Positions 17,885 through 25,783 of a stretch of 64,000 nucleotides of DNA are shown in pieces (the first letter of the stretch is position 1; every line of letters starts with the position of its first letter). The position numbers and the translations under genes are program-made. Origin of the DNA: Dyella subtropica (GTDB lineage Bacteria; Pseudomonadota; Gammaproteobacteria; Xanthomonadales; Rhodanobacteraceae); assembly GCF_026283965.1 (NCBI RefSeq), contig NZ_JAPDPD010000024.1:1-64000 (forward strand), in the 5' to 3' direction. The notes beneath the pieces were generated by a model, which did not search any database, was not told the origin of the DNA, and saw only the letters and a program-made list of their open reading frames with translations.

Positions 17885-18075
17885 CCGCCGATCAAATTCG
17901 CTGACACCCCCTGCCCATGGGTGTCGATGTACGCGACGAACCGGAAGGGTCCGGATCGGCGCGACCCGGCAGAGATGCCGGAGGAACAACCGCCAAGTGT
18001 GCGGAACAGAGTTGCAGGCCATTGGGTTCATTGCGCACCCAAGCAACGCCTAAGCAGCAGTATCGAACGGCACCG
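17885..18075 (+). ncRNA. Structured 5' leader of the SleB-like hydrolase gene (candidate regulatory RNA)
   Basis: The 461-base stretch from 17781 to 18241 has no credible gene but is full of complementary arms. GCCGAT (17887) pairs with ATCGGC (17955-17960) and encloses two hairpins: GACACCC/GGGTGTC (17903-17925) and CCGGA/TCCGG (17941-17954). Next is CCGGCA-GAGA-TGCCGG (17966-17981), a stem closed by a GNRA tetraloop and followed by AGGAAC. Then come CCGC/GCGG (17990-18004) and TTGGGT/ACCCAA (18022-18042). This looks like a folded leader domain. Parts (GCCGA, CTGACACC, GGAGGAAC, TTGGGTT) recall the c-di-AMP ydaO class, but the match is loose and unverified. Confidence 0.4.
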
Positions 18076-18241
18076 GATCAGCCGTTCAAACGCCACAATC
18101 CCGTGGCAAACCACCTCGGCCACAAGTTTCGGCCACGGTGTGTTCAATCCAGGTGGAACGGCCTGCCCGCCCGTCCACCGCAACGGCGCGCTCGGTTCAG
18201 CAGTAACGACCTTGTCGCGTACAGCACGTTGGAGGCAGACA

Positions 18242-18676
18242 ATGAAACTTTCCATGCTGTTGTGGCTTGCGTCCGTGCTGCCTCAACCCATCGCCGACCA
18301 GACCTGCCTGGCGACGACGGTGTATCTCGAAGCCCGCAGCGAGTCGACCATCGGCCAATTCGCCGTGGCCGAAGTCGCTCTTCGTCGCCGCGATCGCGGC
18401 AGCTGGGGCAAGAATGTGTGCGAAGTCGTCACCTCGCCACGCCAGTTCGCTACCACCACCACCGCACGCAGCTTTGAGGTGACTGACCTCAATGCCTGGA
18501 CCAAGGCGTGGAAGATCGCTGGCGACTCTATCGTCAACTGGAGCCTGCCGACGAACGAACGCATGGTCTATGTACCTCGCGCCGATCACTTCGCCACCAC
18601 CTCCGTCTCACCCGCATGGAGTTCGAGTCGAGTGGTGCGCACTATCGGCGAACACGCTTTCTACGCGGTCAACTAG
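18242..18676 (+). CDS. SleB-like cell wall hydrolase
   Basis: A 144-residue secreted or periplasmic protein of the Hydrolase_2 (SleB) family, whose members cleave the glycan strand of peptidoglycan. A short signal-like N-terminus (MKLSMLLWLASVLPQPIA) precedes the catalytic domain. CLATTVYLEARSES carries the likely catalytic Glu, followed by GQFAVAEVAL, CEVVTSPRQFA and a C-terminal FYAVN. TTGGAGG lies eight bases before ATG 18242. The frame remains open upstream, but that part coincides with the folded leader. A strong terminator follows, so the gene is probably transcribed alone and controlled through its long leader. Confidence 0.8.
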   Translation: MKLSMLLWLASVLPQPIADQTCLATTVYLEARSESTIGQFAVAEVALRRRDRGSWGKNVCEVVTSPRQFATTTTARSFEVTDLNAWTKAWKIAGDSIVNWSLPTNERMVYVPRADHFATTSVSPAWSSSRVVRTIGEHAFYAVN

Positions 18677-18696
18677 TCCGCAAAAAAAGGCAAAAG

Positions 18697-18726
18697 AAAA
18701 GGCCCTCTCACGAGGGCCTTTTTTTG
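18697..18726 (+). terminator. Rho-independent terminator after the SleB-like gene
   Basis: An 11-base stem (AAAAGGCCCTC / GAGGGCCTTTT) with a TCAC loop, followed by a run of T. A classic intrinsic terminator 20 bases after the stop codon. Confidence 0.9.
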
Positions 18727-18759
18727 TTTCATTGAAAAGACGTCTAGACGTCCAATCAA

Positions 18760-19248
18760 TCATTGGCGATACACTCGATTGTTACGGATCTCGACATAGT
18801 CGCCGCGACGCACCTGAGGGTCGTCGGCCTGGGTCACCGTCGCATAGCGGCCATCGTCGAGACGGACGCTGATCTGATACGCCGTATCCGGCCCACTATT
18901 GCGCTTGCCGACCTCGTTGCCGACAGCACCACCGGCTACAGCACCCACCACGGTCGCCGCCGTTCGGCCATTGCCCTTACCTACCGTGTTGCCGAGCAGA
19001 CCGCCCGCCACCGCGCCAATGACCATGCCCAGCGGCGAGGCGCTCTTGTCGACGTTGATCACCTGTACGTCATTCACCACGCCACACTGCATGCAGCGAT
19101 TGGAACCGTAACCGCCATTGCCATAGCCGCCGTTGTCGTAGCCACCGCCGCCATAGCTTCTCGGCGGCGGCGTGGCGCATGCCGCCAGCAGCGCAAAACA
19201 GGTAGCCAAAGCTGCACCGGCCAGACGCTTGTTAAACAATGTCCTCAT
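18760..19248 (-). CDS. Glycine-zipper lipoprotein with CxxC motif
   Basis: A 162-residue lipoprotein. The signal peptide ends in the lipobox LLAAC (Cys about 24), followed by a Gly/Tyr-rich linker with GGYGNGGYG repeats. After a CMQC pair come two glycine-zipper helices (GMVIGAVAGGLLGNTVG and AATVVGAVAGGAVGNEVG) and a C-terminal beta region. This is the Rick-17kDa/SlyB-like layout, and the second half closely parallels the protein at 3333. Probably anchored to the outer membrane; function not known. ATG 19248 gives a proper signal peptide. It lies 35 bases behind the next paralogue on the same strand, so the two may form one transcript. Confidence 0.75.
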   Translation of the reverse strand: MRTLFNKRLAGAALATCFALLAACATPPPRSYGGGGYDNGGYGNGGYGSNRCMQCGVVNDVQVINVDKSASPLGMVIGAVAGGLLGNTVGKGNGRTAATVVGAVAGGAVGNEVGKRNSGPDTAYQISVRLDDGRYATVTQADDPQVRRGDYVEIRNNRVYRQ

Positions 19249-19283
19249 GGCGAGATCCTCGATGAAGGTCAACGTGCGTCAGG

Positions 19284-19865
19284 TCAATGTGCATCAGAGA
19301 CGGCGACCACACCTTCCTGAATCTGCACGCGATCGCCTGGATCGTGATCCATGCGGATCGTGCGCGTCACACCGTTGTATTCATAGGCCACATCGTAGCC
19401 AACCACTCGGTCGCCGCCCTTGCCCGCCACCGTCGTACAACGACGCTGCGTGCTGGAGACCATGTTGTTCTCCTGACGGTTCTTCTGGATTTCATGACCG
19501 GCATAACCGCCGCCAACGGCACCTGCCACCGTGGCCAACGTACGGCCCTTGCCGCCGCCGATCTGATTGCCCAACAAGCCACCGGCCACCGCGCCGATGG
19601 CGGTACCCGCGATCTGATGCTCATCCTTCACCGGCGCACGGTGGGTCACCACCTCATCGTGACATTCCTGGCGAGGGGCGCTGGCCTCCTCACGCACCGG
19701 CGTCACACTGACCACGCGGGCGAATTTGGCACCAGCCGGCGCCGACTGCGAAGCCATCCCGCCCACGCCACCATCGGCGTTCGCCTCCCGGTTACAGGCC
19801 GTCAGGCCGACCGCAAGGACGGCGCCGAGACCCAAATTCAGCGCGGAAATGACTAACCTGCTCAT
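19284..19865 (-). CDS. Glycine-zipper 2TM lipoprotein
   Basis: A 193-residue lipoprotein with signal peptide and lipobox (GLTAC, Cys about 24), a region with one CHDE Cys, two glycine-zipper helices (GTAIGAVAGGLLGNQIG and ATVAGAVGGGYAGHEIQ) and a tail ending DRVQIQEGVVAVSDAH. Same family as the genes at 18760 and 3333. Such proteins are usually outer-membrane stress or stability factors, but no specific role can be read here. It starts at ATG 19865 after GGAGAGC and is probably the first gene of a two-gene unit. Confidence 0.78.
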   Translation of the reverse strand: MSRLVISALNLGLGAVLAVGLTACNREANADGGVGGMASQSAPAGAKFARVVSVTPVREEASAPRQECHDEVVTHRAPVKDEHQIAGTAIGAVAGGLLGNQIGGGKGRTLATVAGAVGGGYAGHEIQKNRQENNMVSSTQRRCTTVAGKGGDRVVGYDVAYEYNGVTRTIRMDHDPGDRVQIQEGVVAVSDAH

Positions 19866-20002
19866 AATGCTCTCCTGTATGGATCACTGGCGCACCCCGC
19901 ACCATTTAAGGCGATCCGTAGTGAATTCATTGAACTCTCGGCCGACTGAATGCTTGCTTAGACCGAGCCGAGCCATGCTAGCCCGTTCATCCGGCAATTC
20001 CT

Positions 20003-20770
20003 GTGATCGACCTAACCGATAGCCACGCTCATATCGACGACCCCAGTTTCGACGGCGACCGCGACGCCACCTTCCAGCGTGCGCGCGACGCTGGCGTGCG
20101 GACGGTCATCGTGCCAGCCATCCACCAGGCCTCCTGGCCAGGGATCGCCAGGCTCTGCGAAGCCCATCCGGAGGCGCACCCCGCCTACGGACTTCATCCC
20201 ATGTATCTCGACCAGCACCGTCCCGAGCATGTGGACGATCTTGTCCACTGGCTGAATGACCATCGCGCTGTGGCCGTCGGCGAGATCGGCCTGGATTTCT
20301 TTCTTGAGGATCTCGACCCCGGACGCCAGCGCGACTATTTCCAGCAGCAACTCCGCATTGCACGGGATGTCGATCTCCCAGTCATCGTGCACGCCCGCCG
20401 GGCGCTCGACGAGGTAACTTCCACCCTGCGCCGCATCGGCGGCCTGCGCGGCGTCGTGCACAGCTTCTCCGGCAGCGAGCAGCAGGCGGAACAGCTCTGG
20501 CAGCTTGGCTTTCACATAGGTATAGGCGGTCCCGTCACCTATGAGCGCGCCCAGCGGCTACGCCGCATTGTCGCGACCATGCCGATCGATCATCTCTTGC
20601 TGGAAACGGACGCCCCCGACCAACCGGGCGCATGCCATCGCGGACTGCGCAACGAACCGGCGCACGTGACCGAAGTGTTGCGGATCGTCGCGCAGTTGCG
20701 TGGCGTCACGGAGGATGAGATCGCGACGCGCACCACCGCCAACGCGCGCGACCTGTTCCGTCTGGCCTAG
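20003..20770 (+). CDS. tatD: TatD family metal-dependent hydrolase
   Basis: A 255-residue TIM-barrel hydrolase of the TatD family; characterised members are metal-dependent DNases. DSHAHID near the N-terminus supplies two metal-binding His residues, and GEIGLDFF, VIVHARRA, VVHSFSG and LETDAPD are the successive family blocks. The start is GTG 20003 because the family begins immediately before DSHxH; no clear Shine-Dalgarno site is visible. It stands alone, divergent from the glycine-zipper lipoproteins. Which TatD subfamily it belongs to (TatD, YcfH or YjjV) cannot be told from motifs. Confidence 0.88.
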   Translation: MIDLTDSHAHIDDPSFDGDRDATFQRARDAGVRTVIVPAIHQASWPGIARLCEAHPEAHPAYGLHPMYLDQHRPEHVDDLVHWLNDHRAVAVGEIGLDFFLEDLDPGRQRDYFQQQLRIARDVDLPVIVHARRALDEVTSTLRRIGGLRGVVHSFSGSEQQAEQLWQLGFHIGIGGPVTYERAQRLRRIVATMPIDHLLLETDAPDQPGACHRGLRNEPAHVTEVLRIVAQLRGVTEDEIATRTTANARDLFRLA

Positions 20771-20852
20771 CGTTCCTCGCCACTATTTCTTCTGCAAACT
20801 GATGACAAGGAACACTGGACACTTGCGGGGATGCTGAACCGACTGTTAGCTT

Positions 20853-20874
20853 AATAGTTCACTGGTGAACTATT
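20853..20874. promoter_or_regulatory. MarR operator palindrome
   Basis: A perfect 22-base palindrome with ten-base arms AATAGTTCAC and GTGAACTATT around a central TG. It ends ten bases before the marR start codon. Size, symmetry and AT-rich arms fit a site for the MarR dimer, so the operon is probably autorepressed and induced by a ligand. No other similar site is evident nearby. Confidence 0.75.
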
Positions 20875-20884
20875 TCTTGGTGAA

Positions 20885-21412
20885 ATGTCCAGTCTGCAAG
20901 AATGCATCACCCATATGGATGCCGGCATTACGCGGGTCAGCGAGACTATGCCCGGGCTTCCGGTGCGCGAGGTCGTCCTGCTCCGCCTGCTCCTGATGAC
21001 CAGCAGCTCGGTGGTCGCGCACATTGACCAGCTGCTCAAGCCCTACGGCATGAGCGACAGCGACTTCCGTACGCTGATGATGATTTACAGCGCCCCCGAT
21101 GGGCGTGCCTCGCCAAGCGAACTGTGCGACGCGGCGCAGCAAGGCGCCACCAACATGACGCGCATCGCCAACGTCCTGGTGAAGCTCGGCTTCATTACTC
21201 GCGCCGCCAGCGCCGAAGATCGCCGCCGGATCGAACTGAGCATCACGCCAGCGGGCAAGCGCTTCGCGCGCAAACTGCTGCCCACCCTGTATCCGCGCGT
21301 ACACGGCGCCTTCGCCAGCCTGAGCGCCGGCGAAAAGAAGACGCTCGACCACCTGCTGCGCCGGGTGGCCGCCAACATCGACAACCTCACCGCTTCGGAC
21401 CCCCGTCCATGA
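20885..21412 (+). CDS. MarR family transcriptional regulator of the efflux operon
   Basis: A 175-residue winged-helix regulator. Residues 55-145 contain the MarR core: DFRTLMMIYSAP, SELCDAAQQGATNMTRIANVLVK as recognition helix and EDRRRIELSITPAG as wing. Helical extensions at both ends form the dimer interface. It resembles EmrR/MprA regulators of EmrAB pumps. Its stop overlaps the start of the outer-membrane factor by four bases (ATGA), so it is the first gene of a four-gene operon. The palindrome directly upstream suggests autorepression relieved by a toxic ligand. Confidence 0.88.
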   Translation: MSSLQECITHMDAGITRVSETMPGLPVREVVLLRLLLMTSSSVVAHIDQLLKPYGMSDSDFRTLMMIYSAPDGRASPSELCDAAQQGATNMTRIANVLVKLGFITRAASAEDRRRIELSITPAGKRFARKLLPTLYPRVHGAFASLSAGEKKTLDHLLRRVAANIDNLTASDPRP

Positions 21413-22926
21413 CTGCCCTTCCCCCGCAACGCCGCACCATCGGTCGTCGCGCAGCCATCGTCGCGGCGATCGCCGTGGCGCTGGCCGGCTGCGCCATTCC
21501 CGCCAAGTTGCAACACCCCGCCTTGCGCGACGACGTGCCGCTGGCTGGCATCGAAGCCCCCGCTCGCGCCGGCTGGCCCGAGACCGAATGGTGGCGCCAG
21601 TACAACGATCCGCAGCTGGACGATCTGATCGCGCGCGCCATGAAAGGCTCGCCGGATTTGGCCCAGGCGATGTCGCGCGTGGATTCGGCGCAACAGTCGA
21701 TCCGCATCGCCGCCGCGCAGGCCGGCCTCAGCGTCAACGGCAGCGCGGAAGTCACTCGCCAGCGCCTGAGTGAACACGGCCTGATTCCTTCGCGCTTCCT
21801 CGGTTTCACCTGGTACAACCAGGCCGACCTTGGCGTGCAGCTGCAGTACGACTTCGACTGGTGGGGCAAAAAGCGCTCGGCCATCGAGTCCGCGGTTGAC
21901 CAGGCGCACGCCGCCGAAGCGCAACGTAGCGCGGCCGCGCTCGCCATCCAGAACGCGGTAGCCGACACCTATTTCGGTTGGCTCGCCGATCAGGCTCGCA
22001 TCGATGTCGCACGCCTACAGGTGGAAACGCAGGATCAGTTCGCCCGCGTCACCGATCTGCGTGTGCGCCAAGGCGTCGATCTACCCGACGACGCCCAGAA
22101 GGCCAAGGCCCAACAGGCCGCCGCCCGCGAAATGCTCGTGGCCCTGGAAAGTTCGGCCAAGATCCGTCAGGCGGCGCTGGCCAGCCTCATCGGTGTCGCA
22201 CCTGCCGATATGCCGGCGCTGCAGCCGCGCCCCCTTCCGGCGATCGATGGCGGCCTGCCGGCCCACGTCGGCATGGACCTGATCGCGCGCCGCCCGGATA
22301 TCGCCGCCAGCCGCTGGCAGGTCGAGGCCGCACTGAAACAGACCGATCTGGTCCGCGCGCAATTTTTCCCCGACATCAGCATCTCGGCCATGGCCGGGCT
22401 GTCCAGCATCGATCTGGACAAGCTGTTCAATGCGTCCAGCCGCGTCTTTGCGCTGAGCCCTGCCCTGCATTTGCCGATCTTCAACAGTGGGCTGCTGCAG
22501 GCGAACTTCCGCGCGAGCAAAGCACAGCTGGAATCCGCGGTGGCGCAGTACAACAGCACAGTGCTGTCCGCCGCACGCGACGTCTCGGTGCAAAGTCTCA
22601 CCGCCCAGCAGTTGGTGGCGCGACGCAAGGAACAATTTGTGCAGATCGACGCTAACGAGCGTCTAGTGGCAAATGCGCAGGCGCGGGCACGACAAGGTGT
22701 GCGCGATATCCGCGAGACCCTTGGCGCCAAGTCGCAACTGCTGCAACAACGCGATGACGCACTCACTCTGCAGGCACAGGCACTGTCGACCGATCTCTCG
22801 CTGATCAAGGCGCTCGGCGGCGGCTACCACGTCGCTGGCGACGGTGCTGCTCAGCGCGACAACGACACACCCGCCTCTTCTACTTCTTCATCTTCTTCCG
22901 GAGCCGCCGATCATGAGCGCCACTGA
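21409..22926 (+). CDS. NodT-type outer-membrane efflux lipoprotein
   Basis: A 505-residue TolC-superfamily outer-membrane factor of the NodT type. An N-terminal signal peptide with lipobox ALAGC (Cys about 24) precedes two OEP repeats. WWRQYNDPQLDDLIARA opens the first and RPDIAASRWQVEAA the second; both are typical family blocks. It forms the trimeric exit duct for the EmrA/EmrB pair encoded next. The tail is low-complexity, rich in Ser and Asp. The frame extends back into marR in another frame, but ATG 21409 with its ATGA overlap is the natural start. Confidence 0.88.
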   Translation: MTALPPQRRTIGRRAAIVAAIAVALAGCAIPAKLQHPALRDDVPLAGIEAPARAGWPETEWWRQYNDPQLDDLIARAMKGSPDLAQAMSRVDSAQQSIRIAAAQAGLSVNGSAEVTRQRLSEHGLIPSRFLGFTWYNQADLGVQLQYDFDWWGKKRSAIESAVDQAHAAEAQRSAAALAIQNAVADTYFGWLADQARIDVARLQVETQDQFARVTDLRVRQGVDLPDDAQKAKAQQAAAREMLVALESSAKIRQAALASLIGVAPADMPALQPRPLPAIDGGLPAHVGMDLIARRPDIAASRWQVEAALKQTDLVRAQFFPDISISAMAGLSSIDLDKLFNASSRVFALSPALHLPIFNSGLLQANFRASKAQLESAVAQYNSTVLSAARDVSVQSLTAQQLVARRKEQFVQIDANERLVANAQARARQGVRDIRETLGAKSQLLQQRDDALTLQAQALSTDLSLIKALGGGYHVAGDGAAQRDNDTPASSTSSSSSGAADHERH

Positions 22927-24115
22927 ATCCACCACGCGCAAAGACGCCAATGACAACGGCATGGCCGCGAAGAATCCGGGCAAGCGCCGTCGCGCCCTGC
23001 TGATCGTCACGTTTATTTTCGTCGCGCTCGGCCTGGGCTGGTTCCTGTTGTGGTTGTTTGTGTTTTCCACCCGCGAGACCACCGACAACGCGTATGTCGG
23101 CGGCAACCAGGTCGCCATTTCCGCACAGGTGCCGGGCACGGTGGTGGCGATCCTCGCCGACGACACGCAGCGCGTGGAAGCCGGCCAGGTGCTGGTGAAG
23201 TTGGACAGCACTGACGCCGATGTGCGTCTGCGCCAGGCCAGCAGTGCATTGGCCCAGGCTGTGCGCCAGGTGCGCCAGCAGACGGATACGGCAACGGGTG
23301 CCGATGCCGCCGTTGCGGCTCGACGCATCGACCTGAAGAAGGCCCAGGCGGACCTCAAGCGTCGCCTGCCGCTGATCGCCGAGCAAGCCGAAGCCCCGGA
23401 AACTGTGCAGCACCTGCGCGATGGCGTGGAACAGGCACAGGCTGCGCTCGACTCGGCCGTGGCGCAGGCCAATGCAGCACATGCCGCTATCGAAGGCACG
23501 GAGGTCGCACAGAACCCGGCCGTGGAACAGGCCCGCGCCAACTTCCGCGCCGCCTGGGTCGCCGCCCAGCGCAACGCGATCTTCGCGCCGGTGACCGGCT
23601 ACGTCGCGCAGCGCAGCGTGCAATTGGGCAATAGCGTGCAACCCGGCCAGCAGTTGATGACGGTGGTGCCGCTGCACGATCTATGGATAGATGCCAACTT
23701 CAAGGAAAACCAGCTGCGCCACATCCGCATCGGCCAGCCGGCCGAGATCGTCGCTGACGTCTACGGTAGTGGCGTGAAGTACCGCGGCAAGGTGATTGGC
23801 CTCGGTGCCGGTACCGGTAGCGTGTTTTCGCTGCTGCCTGCGCAAAACGCCACCGGCAACTGGATCAAGGTGGTGCAGCGCGTGCCCGTGCGCATCGCCA
23901 TCGACAACAAGGATATTGAGCAGCATCCGCTGCGCATCGGCCTGTCCACCGACACCACCGTGAACATCACCGACGACAAGGGGCCCGTATTGGCTCAGGC
24001 ACCAGCACAGCAACCGGCCGCAGAAACCAAGGTGTATGAGCAGATGGCGAGCAAGGCCGACGCAGAGGCCGATCGCATCATCGGCGAAAACCTGAGCAGC
24101 CGCAGCACTCACTGA
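22913..24115 (+). CDS. emrA: EmrA-like membrane fusion protein
   Basis: A 400-residue HlyD/EmrA family periplasmic adaptor. A cytoplasmic N-terminus (about 1-30) and one membrane helix (about 31-54, LLIVTFIFVALGLGWFLLWLF) lead into TTDNAYVGGNQVAISAQV, the EmrA signature. The lipoyl and alpha-hairpin region (about 75-215) and beta-barrel segments (WIDANFKENQL) follow. It links EmrB to the outer-membrane duct. ATG 22913 overlaps the end of the outer-membrane gene by 14 bases. The C-terminal extension rich in Gln, Ala and Glu is not conserved in the family. Confidence 0.9.
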   Translation: MSATESTTRKDANDNGMAAKNPGKRRRALLIVTFIFVALGLGWFLLWLFVFSTRETTDNAYVGGNQVAISAQVPGTVVAILADDTQRVEAGQVLVKLDSTDADVRLRQASSALAQAVRQVRQQTDTATGADAAVAARRIDLKKAQADLKRRLPLIAEQAEAPETVQHLRDGVEQAQAALDSAVAQANAAHAAIEGTEVAQNPAVEQARANFRAAWVAAQRNAIFAPVTGYVAQRSVQLGNSVQPGQQLMTVVPLHDLWIDANFKENQLRHIRIGQPAEIVADVYGSGVKYRGKVIGLGAGTGSVFSLLPAQNATGNWIKVVQRVPVRIAIDNKDIEQHPLRIGLSTDTTVNITDDKGPVLAQAPAQQPAAETKVYEQMASKADAEADRIIGENLSSRSTH

Positions 24116-24128
24116 GCCCGAGCAGACC

Positions 24129-25682
24129 ATGGCCGCCACGCCCAACGACGCTGCACCCCTGAAGCCACTGCAAGGCGGTGCACTGGTCCTTCTGACCATC
24201 GCCGTCGCGTTCAGCACCTTCATGGAGGTGCTGGACATGACCATCGTCAACGTGGCCGTGCCGCACATCGCCGGCAGCCTCGGCGTGAGTCCCAACGAGG
24301 GCACGTGGACGATTAGCTCCTACGCACTCGCCAGCGCGATCATGCAACCGCTCACCGGTTGGCTGGCACGGCGATTCGGCGAGGTGAAAACCTTCATCGG
24401 ATCGGTGTTGCTGTTCGTGGTGTTCTCGATGCTGTGCGGCCTTGCCAACAGCATGCCGCTGCTGGTGATTGGCCGCCTGCTGCAGGGCGCCGGCTCCGGC
24501 CCGATGGTGGCGTTGTCGCTAACCCTGCTGCTATCCAGCTACCCCAAGGCAAAGCAGGGCATCGCGTTGGCGTTGTGGGCGATGACCGTGGTGGTGGCGC
24601 CGATCTTCGGCCCTATCCTCGGCGGCTGGATCACCGACAACTTCTCCTGGCCGTGGATCTTCTATATCAACGTGCCGGTGGGCATGCTGGCCGCGGTCAT
24701 CACGTGGACTCTGTTGCACAAACGCGAGACCAAGACTTACCAGACACCGATCGACGTGATTGGCCTGGTGCTGCTCGTCGTCGGCGTGGGCGCCCTGCAG
24801 TTCATGCTCGACAACGGCAACGACCACGACTGGTTCGCCTCGCCGATGATCACGGTGCTGGGCATTACCGCACTGGTGTGCATCGTTTTCCTGATTGTGT
24901 GGGAGCTGCATGCCAAGCATCCCGTCGTGGATCTGTCGCTGTTCAAGCGGCGCAACTTTACCGTGGGTGTGATCGCGCTATCGCTTGGTATGATGGCGTT
25001 CTTCGGCATCAACGTGGTGTTCCCACTGTGGCTACAGACCACGCTGGGCTACACCGCCACCTGGGCCGGCCTGGCGACCGCGCCGGTGGGCATTCTCGCC
25101 TTCCTGATGGCGCCGGTGATCGGCGCGAATATCAACCGGCTGGATCTACGTGCCGTGGTGACGGTGGCGTTCCTGATCTTCGCCGGCACCTCGCTCTGGT
25201 TTTCGACCTTCGACAGTTCGGCCTCGTTCGCCACGCTGGTACTGCCCCGCTTCATCATGGGCGCCGGTATCGCCTGCTTCTTCATCCCGTTGAACCAGGT
25301 GTACCTGTCGGGCCTGCCAGGCGACCAGATTGCCAGCGCCTCGGGTCTGGCCAACTTCTGCCGCACCATGGGTTCCAGCGTGTCCACTGCGGTCAGCGTG
25401 ACGCTGTGGCAGCATCGCGGCGAGTTCCACCACGCGGTGCTGACCGAAAGCGTGACACCAGACCATCCCGCGACCACGCAGTTTCTGCAGGGACTGAGCC
25501 ACGCCGGCCTGACCGGCACCAAGGGCCTGAGCCTGGTCGATCAGCTATTGACGCGCGAAGCGCTGACGTTGGCCGTGAACGACGTGTTCTGGCTATGCGC
25601 GATGCTGTTCCTTGCGATGATTCCCGTGCTGTGGTTCGCCAAACCGCCCTTCGGCAACGCGGGTGGGGCCGTAGGCCATTGA
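24129..25682 (+). CDS. emrB: EmrB/QacA family drug:H+ antiporter (DHA2)
   Basis: A 517-residue major facilitator protein with 14 predicted helices, the DHA2 hallmark. TTHE-like FSTFMEVLDMTIVNVAVPHIAGSLG contains motif D1 with its conserved Asp. GRLLQGAGSGPMVALSLTLL corresponds to the family motif around helix 4, and GPILGGWITDNFSWPWIFYINVP is motif C plus its flank. With EmrA and the NodT-type duct it would expel hydrophobic compounds across both membranes using the proton gradient. The gene starts 13 bases after emrA and closes the marR operon. Confidence 0.9.
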   Translation: MAATPNDAAPLKPLQGGALVLLTIAVAFSTFMEVLDMTIVNVAVPHIAGSLGVSPNEGTWTISSYALASAIMQPLTGWLARRFGEVKTFIGSVLLFVVFSMLCGLANSMPLLVIGRLLQGAGSGPMVALSLTLLLSSYPKAKQGIALALWAMTVVVAPIFGPILGGWITDNFSWPWIFYINVPVGMLAAVITWTLLHKRETKTYQTPIDVIGLVLLVVGVGALQFMLDNGNDHDWFASPMITVLGITALVCIVFLIVWELHAKHPVVDLSLFKRRNFTVGVIALSLGMMAFFGINVVFPLWLQTTLGYTATWAGLATAPVGILAFLMAPVIGANINRLDLRAVVTVAFLIFAGTSLWFSTFDSSASFATLVLPRFIMGAGIACFFIPLNQVYLSGLPGDQIASASGLANFCRTMGSSVSTAVSVTLWQHRGEFHHAVLTESVTPDHPATTQFLQGLSHAGLTGTKGLSLVDQLLTREALTLAVNDVFWLCAMLFLAMIPVLWFAKPPFGNAGGAVGH

Positions 25683-25700
25683 TCACAAAGATTGAATGAC

Positions 25701-25733
25701 TTTTTTGCTGCATCTTTCGGGTGCAGCAAAAAA
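25701..25733. terminator. Perfect inverted repeat after emrB
   Basis: Arms TTTTTTGCTGCA and TGCAGCAAAAAA are perfectly complementary across a nine-base loop. The stem carries A-runs on one side and T-runs on the other, so it can act as a terminator in either direction. It begins 18 bases after emrB and ends 50 bases before phaR. Because known PhaR sites contain CTGC/GCAG half-sites, a role as phaR autoregulatory site is a secondary possibility. Confidence 0.65.
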
Positions 25734-25783
25734 GTGCCCCAGGCGACTGGTGCGGCGCAATACGATCTGGTAGCTTCCGCCGC

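Noticed and set aside
17921-18241. N-terminal extension of the SleB-like hydrolase through the open upstream frame
   Set aside because: The extension coincides with paired RNA stems, lacks a signal peptide and is not hydrolase-like. GGAGG before ATG 18242 marks the start.
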